Assembly (NCBI GenBank): GCA_005885165.1
Contig: VAXR01000073.1
Span: 1-9,665 of the forward strand
DNA from: Actinomycetota bacterium
GTDB lineage: Bacteria > Actinomycetota > Thermoleophilia > Solirubrobacterales > Thermoleophilaceae
Reading direction: 5' to 3'
Length of the DNA stretch: 9,665 bases
Below the pieces are notes generated by a model. The model was not told the origin of the DNA, made no database searches, and saw nothing but the letters and a program-made list of their open reading frames with translations. Position 1 is the first letter of the stretch. Each line of letters opens with the position of its first letter. A program made the translations under genes and the position numbers. Below are positions 6,441 to 9,665 of the stretch, one piece after another.

Positions 6441-6466
6441 GAGCGACCCGCTTTCGCGGGCCGCTC
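6441..6466 (-). other. Stable hairpin that pairs best as minus-strand RNA
   Basis: On the minus strand GAGCGGCCCGC, loop GAAA, then GCGGGTCGCTC make an 11-bp stem with a single G-U pair, capped by a GNRA tetraloop. On the plus strand the same bases give an A-C mismatch and a TTTC loop. The asymmetry hints at a leftward transcript, but no T-run or promoter for one is evident. Confidence 0.45.
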
Positions 6467-6468
6467 GA

Positions 6469-6511
6469 GGGAGGAGTGATGCGTATGTGCTGCGATGGGA
6501 AAGAAGCTTGA
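6469..6511 (+). other. Orphan Shine-Dalgarno site with a 10-codon mini-ORF
   Basis: GGGAGGAG (6469-6476) is the strongest ribosome-binding sequence in the gap. ATG codons follow at 6479 and, at better spacing (8 nt), at 6485. The frame reads MRMCCDGKEA and stops at TGA 6509-6511. Tandem Cys codons recall the cysteine-responsive leader peptides of mycobacteria, but only two Cys are present and no sulfur gene follows. Expression is unproven; chance or a broken gene start is as likely. Confidence 0.2.
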
Positions 6512-6606
6512 CCAGCAGCGTACGCGCGTTCGCCCCGATGTTGTGTGCGGGGCCGCACAGTTCCGGGCCGCCGGCCGCCGGGAGTTAGCGTTGTCCCCTC
6601 TGCGGG

Positions 6607-6612
6607 TACGCT
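6607..6612 (+). promoter_or_regulatory. Possible -10 element for leaderless tlyA
   Basis: TACGCT fits TANNNT, and the seventh base after it is the A of the tlyA ATG at 6619. No Shine-Dalgarno site precedes that ATG. Together these point to a leaderless tlyA mRNA. A -35 is not clear (GTTAGC at 6584-6589 is poor). Confidence 0.5.
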
Positions 6613-6618
6613 CCGCCG

Positions 6619-7410
6619 ATGCCGAAGACGAGGCTCGACGCGCTCCTCGTCCAGCGGGGGTTGTTCGAGACGCGTTCGCGGGCGGCGGCGGCGGTCCTTG
6701 CCGGCACGGTTCGCCTGGGGGAGGACGGGCTGCGAGCCGAGAAGCCCGGGCAGTTCGTCTTCCAGGACGTCGTGCTGCGGATCGACTCCGCCCCTCCCTA
6801 CGTCTCGCGCGGCGGGGCGAAGCTCGCGGGGGCGCTCGACGCGTTCGCCATCGACCCCCATGGCCGGCGCTGCCTGGACGTCGGCGCCTCGACCGGCGGG
6901 TTCACGGATTGCCTGCTCCAGCGCGACGCCGCGCACGTCGTGGCCTGCGACGTTGCATACGGCCAGCTGAACTGGCGCATCCGGAACGACGCTCGCGTGA
7001 CGGTGCTCGAGCGCTGTAACGCGCGCGGGCTAGCGCCCCGTGTCCTGCCGTACGCGCCGGACCTCATCACGATCGACGTCTCCTTCATCTCGCTGGGGAA
7101 GGTCCTGCCCGCGGTGCTGGGCTGTGCCGCCGGGCGGTTCGACTGCCTTGCGCTCGTGAAGCCGCAGTTCGAGGTGGGGCGCGAGCGCGTCGGCAAGGGC
7201 GGCGTGGTCCGCGGCGTCGACGACAGGCGCGAAGCCATCCTCGGCGTGGCGCAGGGCGCGGCGGACGACGGCTGGGCCGTGCTCGGCCTCTCCCCCTCCC
7301 GACTCACGGGGCCGGCGGGCAACAGGGAGACGTTCGTCTGGATCGCGGAAAAGGACCGCGCCGACGCCGGGATCGACCGGGAGGTCGAGGTGGGGCGCGT
7401 CGACGCATGA
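6619..7410 (+). CDS. tlyA: TlyA 16S/23S rRNA (cytidine-2'-O)-methyltransferase
   Basis: TlyA uses S-adenosylmethionine to methylate ribose 2'-O of cytidines at the ribosomal subunit interface (C1409 in 16S, and C1920 in 23S for type II enzymes). In mycobacteria its loss causes capreomycin and viomycin resistance. The 263-residue product has an N-terminal S4-like RNA-binding domain (RLDALLVQRGL at 5-15, then VLAGTVRLGEDG), a short linker, and a Rossmann methyltransferase domain with LDVGASTGGFTDCLL (86-100). The tetrad is complete: K68 in SRGGAKL, D153 in IDVSFISL, K181 in LVKPQFE, and E237 in NRETFVW, each one residue below the K69/D154/K182/E238 of M. tuberculosis. Near-identical length and linker position to that protein favour type II. 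The start at ATG 6619 gives the full S4 domain and sits on a probable leaderless promoter. Its stop overlaps the nadK start (ATGA). Confidence 0.95.
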   Translation: MPKTRLDALLVQRGLFETRSRAAAAVLAGTVRLGEDGLRAEKPGQFVFQDVVLRIDSAPPYVSRGGAKLAGALDAFAIDPHGRRCLDVGASTGGFTDCLLQRDAAHVVACDVAYGQLNWRIRNDARVTVLERCNARGLAPRVLPYAPDLITIDVSFISLGKVLPAVLGCAAGRFDCLALVKPQFEVGRERVGKGGVVRGVDDRREAILGVAQGAADDGWAVLGLSPSRLTGPAGNRETFVWIAEKDRADAGIDREVEVGRVDA

Positions 7411-8264
7411 GCCGTACCGAGAGCGTCACGGTCTTCACGCACCATCAGCCCGAGGAGACCAGTGACGCGGTGAAGCGGCTCATGGAGGTCGCCTCCGAGC
7501 GCGGCGTCGAGGTCCGGTTCCCTCAGGCCGAGGTCGAGAAGCACGGGATCGAGCCCGGCCCGGGGCGGGTGCTCGGAGTCGACCCCGAGGCCGCGGTCGA
7601 CCTCGCGCTCGTCTTCGGCGGCGACGGCACGATCCTCACTGCGCTGCGCGCGTGCGCTCGGGAACGGACCCCCGTCTTCGGCTTCAACTTCGGGGCCATC
7701 GGCTTCCTCTCGACCGTCGATCGCGAGCACATCGAGGAGGGCCTGACGCACGCCCTCGACGGGGATTACGAGCTCCTGCGCATCCCGGCCCTGGCGGTGC
7801 AGTTCGACGGCGAGCGGCGGATCGGCGTGAACGACATCTCGTTCCAGCGGCGGCCGAGCAGCCGGGTGGCGACGCTCGGTTACTCCGTCGGCTCGGAGCA
7901 GCTCGGGCGCGTGCGGTGCGACGGCCTGGTGGCCGCCACGCCGGTCGGTTCCACCGGCTACAACCTCGCGAACGGCGGGCCGGTGCTCGCCTGGGGGGTC
8001 GAGGGGTTCGTCGTCTCGTTCATCGCGCCGCACACGCTCACGGCGCGGGCGCTCGTCGTCGCGCCGGCCGACCCGCTGACGGTGACGAACGAGTCCGAGA
8101 CGGACGCCGTCGACGTGACCACCGATGGCCGTCCCATCGGCGCTCTCGAGCCGGGGGCCGAGCTCCAGGTTCGCTTCCACGACGACCAGGTTCTCCTGGC
8201 CCAGCTCGAGGGCGCGAGCTTCTACCACCGCTTCCGCGACAAGTTCGGGCGGCTCGCGAACTAG
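7407..8264 (+). CDS. nadK: NAD kinase
   Basis: NadK phosphorylates NAD at the 2' position of the adenosine ribose using ATP or polyphosphate, and is the only source of NADP. The 285-residue protein has the signature GGDGT (71-75), the NFGAIGFLS segment (94-102), the ND pair at 142-143 that contacts the substrate, D172, TPVGSTGYNLANGGP (178-192) and APHTL (207-211). GGDGT contains the catalytic Asp common to this kinase fold. TPVGSTGY is a small variant of the usual TPTGSTAY. ATG 7407 overlaps the tlyA stop by 4 nt, so it is probably translated by coupling. The tlyA-nadK-recN order matches M. tuberculosis Rv1694-Rv1696. Confidence 0.96.
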   Translation: MSRTESVTVFTHHQPEETSDAVKRLMEVASERGVEVRFPQAEVEKHGIEPGPGRVLGVDPEAAVDLALVFGGDGTILTALRACARERTPVFGFNFGAIGFLSTVDREHIEEGLTHALDGDYELLRIPALAVQFDGERRIGVNDISFQRRPSSRVATLGYSVGSEQLGRVRCDGLVAATPVGSTGYNLANGGPVLAWGVEGFVVSFIAPHTLTARALVVAPADPLTVTNESETDAVDVTTDGRPIGALEPGAELQVRFHDDQVLLAQLEGASFYHRFRDKFGRLAN

Positions 8265-8280
8265 CGCCGCCCAGCGGCGC
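8264..8280 (+). terminator. Hairpin at the nadK stop codon
   Basis: GCGCCGC (8264-8270) and GCGGCGC (8274-8280) pair perfectly around a 3-nt loop, directly at the nadK stop. No T-run follows (GAAAGGGG instead). It may be a weak or U-independent terminator, or just a 3'-end structure. Confidence 0.3.
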
Positions 8281-8284
8281 GAAA

Positions 8285-8359
8285 GGGGACCCTCCGCCAG
8301 AGCTCGTCGGCGACCGGCGCTCCGCGCCGGTGGCTCCTAACGCTCTGTCGGGGGTCCCC
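8285..8359 (+). repeat. Nested inverted repeats in the nadK-recN gap
   Basis: GGGGACCC (8285-8292) pairs with GGGTCCCC (8352-8359). Enclosed is a perfect 8-bp hairpin, ACCGGCGC (8313-8320) with GCGCCGGT (8324-8331) and loop TCC. Together with the hairpin at 8264-8280 this makes most of the 138-nt gap foldable. It could control recN expression or reduce read-through from nadK. No LexA-like operator is visible. Confidence 0.45.
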
Positions 8360-8402
8360 GTTCGCGCTGCTCCGTCGGCACGCGCTGGTAGACCTGCTCG
8401 TA

Positions 8403-9665
8403 ATGCTCCTGGAGCTTCGGGTTGAGAACCTGCTTTTGATCGAGCGGGCTGAATTGCGGTTGGGGCCCGGTTTGACCGCGATCACCGGCGAGACCGGCGC
8501 GGGCAAGACGATCCTCGCCCACGCCCTCGATCTTCTGCTCGGCGGGCGGCCGCGGTCGGGGATCGTGCGCCCGGGCGCCCGGGAGGCCTACGTCGAGGGC
8601 GTCTTCGCCTGCCCGCCCGGGGGGCTCGTCGGCGACGAGCTCGCGGAGCTGTGCGAGCGCCTTCCCGAGGGCGAGGACGAGCTGGTCCTCGGGAGGCGCG
8701 TCGGGGCCGAGGGCCGTACCCGCGCGTTCGTTCAGGGCCGTTCGGCGAGCGCCTCCGACCTGCGAGAGCTCGGCTCGCGGCTCCTCGCCTTCTTCGGCCA
8801 GCACGAGCACCGCAAGCTCACCGTCGCCTCCGCGCAGCTCGACCTGCTGGACGCGTTCTGCGGCGCCGAGCACCTGGCGCTCCGCGACCGCTACGCGGCT
8901 CAGCACCGCCATGTGGCCGCCATCGCGCGAGAGCTCGAGTCGCTCCGTGGACGTGCCGGCGCGCTCGATCGCGACCGCGACCTCCTCGCGTTCGAGATCG
9001 AGGAGATCGAGGAGCTCGACCCGAGCGCGGCGGACGAGGAGGCTCTGCTCGCCGAGCGCGGTCGCCTGCGGTCGCTGGACGCCCTTCGCGAGGCGGCCGG
9101 CGGCGCAGCCGAGGCGCTCGCGCCGGACGGCGCCGAGGCCACCGGCGCCGTGGCAGCACTCGCGCTCGCCGAGCAGCACGCGGGCGCCGCCTCGGGCGCC
9201 GACTCTGAGCTCGACGGCCTGGCCGCCCGGCTCGCCACGCTGCGGATCGAGGCCGAGGACCTGGCCGGCGAGCTCCGCCGCTATCTCGAGGGCCTCGACG
9301 CGGAGCCGGGGCGCCTCGAGGATGTCGAGGCCCGACTGGATCGGTACGACCGGCTGAAGCGAAAGCACGGGGGCAGCGTCGAGGCCGTGCTCGCACACGC
9401 GGCGCGCTGCCGCGCTGAGCGCGAGCGCCTCGAGTCGGCCGAGGTCGACCTGGCGCGCTACGAGGCCGAGCTCGAGTCCCGCGGCGCCGAGGAACGCCGG
9501 CTGGCGAACGAGCTCGGCAAGGCGCGCCGGGCTGCCGCACCGCGCCTGGCGAAGGCCGTCCGTGAGGAGCTCGCGCAGCTCGCGATGGAGGACGCGCAAT
9601 TCGACGTCCGCCTCGAGCCTCGCGGGGAGCTGGCCGCAACGGGCGGCGAGCGAGCCGAGTTCCTG
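8403..9665 (+). CDS. recN: DNA repair protein RecN, N-terminal part (continues past window)
   Basis: RecN is an SMC-like ATPase that acts early in double-strand-break repair. ATG 8403 starts MLLELRVENLLLIERAEL, the usual RecN opening. The frame stays open to the right edge, giving 421 of the roughly 550-590 residues expected. Visible are the Walker A motif GETGAGKT (29-36), the FGQHEHRKL block (131-139, the family's GQHEHQ motif) with SAQLDLLDAF after it, and long charged, Glu/Arg/Leu-rich heptad stretches from about 155 onward that form the coiled-coil arm. The second half, with the ABC signature and Walker B, is outside the window. No Shine-Dalgarno site precedes the ATG, and TAGACC (8389-8394) is only a poor -10 match, so the mode of expression is unclear. 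It lies 138 nt after nadK in the same frame. Confidence 0.93.
   Translation, partial: MLLELRVENLLLIERAELRLGPGLTAITGETGAGKTILAHALDLLLGGRPRSGIVRPGAREAYVEGVFACPPGGLVGDELAELCERLPEGEDELVLGRRVGAEGRTRAFVQGRSASASDLRELGSRLLAFFGQHEHRKLTVASAQLDLLDAFCGAEHLALRDRYAAQHRHVAAIARELESLRGRAGALDRDRDLLAFEIEEIEELDPSAADEEALLAERGRLRSLDALREAAGGAAEALAPDGAEATGAVAALALAEQHAGAASGADSELDGLAARLATLRIEAEDLAGELRRYLEGLDAEPGRLEDVEARLDRYDRLKRKHGGSVEAVLAHAARCRAERERLESAEVDLARYEAELESRGAEERRLANELGKARRAAAPRLAKAVREELAQLAMEDAQFDVRLEPRGELAATGGERAEFL

Larger units (their letters stand above)
6075..6618. other. Gene-free interval between dxs and tlyA
   Basis: This 544-nt gap is long for such a compact region. No reading frame on either strand looks like a known protein. 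It holds the dxs hairpin, a 47-nt interrupted palindrome (6224-6270), an imperfect hairpin GACCCGC/GCGGGGTC with one bulge (6291-6311), the 26-nt hairpin at 6441-6466, an orphan ribosome-binding site with a mini-ORF (6467-6511), and the tlyA promoter candidate. I looked for tRNA, tmRNA, RNase P, SRP RNA, T-box and common riboswitch signatures and recognised none. It could be a decayed mobile-element scar or an unannotated RNA locus. Confidence 0.6.

Noticed and set aside
6075..6618. Possible riboswitch, tRNA or other known structured RNA in the gap
   Set aside because: I looked for TPP, cobalamin, T-box, tmRNA, SRP, RNase P and tRNA signatures and saw none. Hairpins are present but match no class I know.
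6495..7019. Plus-strand frame starting MGKKLDQQR upstream of tlyA
   Set aside because: It runs mostly out of frame within tlyA. The unique first 40 codons have poor codon bias and no similarity I recognise, and the ribosome site is 18 nt away.
6798..8228. 476-codon minus-strand frame across tlyA and nadK
   Set aside because: Antisense to two genes with complete catalytic motifs, and it shows no recognisable domain.
8265..8402. LexA (SOS) operator before recN
   Set aside because: No palindrome resembling the actinobacterial CGAAC-N4-GTTCG type is present; GTTCG near 8360 has no partner half.
8337..9599. Minus-strand frame whose last 30 residues look protein-like
   Set aside because: Its tail includes residues such as LQEHYEQVYQRV, but most of that comes from the complement of the recN start. 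The rest opposes recN and is low complexity.
1..9665. CRISPR array, toxin-antitoxin pair, defence island or prophage genes
   Set aside because: No regularly spaced direct repeats, no transposase, integrase, nuclease-toxin or phage structural motifs in any frame. The gene content is core metabolism plus one surface protein.

Overview
This is a GC-rich stretch with strong G/C bias at third codon positions. It carries mostly conserved chromosomal genes of an actinobacterium. The order efp-nusB-xseB-ispA-dxs followed by tlyA-nadK-recN fits Actinomycetota. A secreted beta-helix protein whose basic C-terminal domain resembles ones I recall from Solirubrobacterales/Gaiellales makes Thermoleophilia my best guess. 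That placement is inference, because there is no rRNA in the window.

Layout. Positions 1-1241 (+) hold the 3' part of a choice-of-anchor-Q, beta-helix surface or secreted protein. It converges on a minus-strand gene (1321-1965) for a heme-oxygenase-fold, metal-dependent protein of the CADD/TenA-like group. That gene diverges from efp across an 80-nt gap with a possible -10 element for each direction. A compact rightward operon follows: efp (2046-2606), nusB (2619-3002), xseB (2999-3223), ispA (3220-4110, very probably starting at CTG) and dxs (4107-6074). Three successive junctions are 4-nt overlaps using GTGA, CTGA and ATGA, so translation is probably coupled. A 544-nt gene-free gap follows, with a hairpin after dxs, a 47-nt interrupted palindrome, a GNRA-type hairpin that pairs better on the minus strand, and an orphan Shine-Dalgarno site with a tiny Cys-Cys ORF. 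Then come tlyA (6619-7410, probably leaderless), nadK (7407-8264) and recN (8403 to the right edge, incomplete), with nested inverted repeats between nadK and recN.

How the genes work together. EF-P and NusB support translation and transcription of rRNA. XseB is the small subunit of exonuclease VII. Dxs makes DXP, the entry point of the MEP pathway, and IspA condenses its C5 products to farnesyl-type diphosphate. TlyA methylates rRNA, NadK makes NADP, and RecN acts in double-strand-break repair. The tlyA-nadK-recN order is also known in Mycobacterium tuberculosis.

I see no defence system, CRISPR array, intact mobile element or obviously new multi-gene system. The item I would check first is the CADD-like gene, which keeps the tyrosines, lysine and metal ligands that I recall as essential for the self-sacrificing p-aminobenzoate synthase of Chlamydia. 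Next are the CTG start of ispA and the palindrome in the dxs-tlyA gap.
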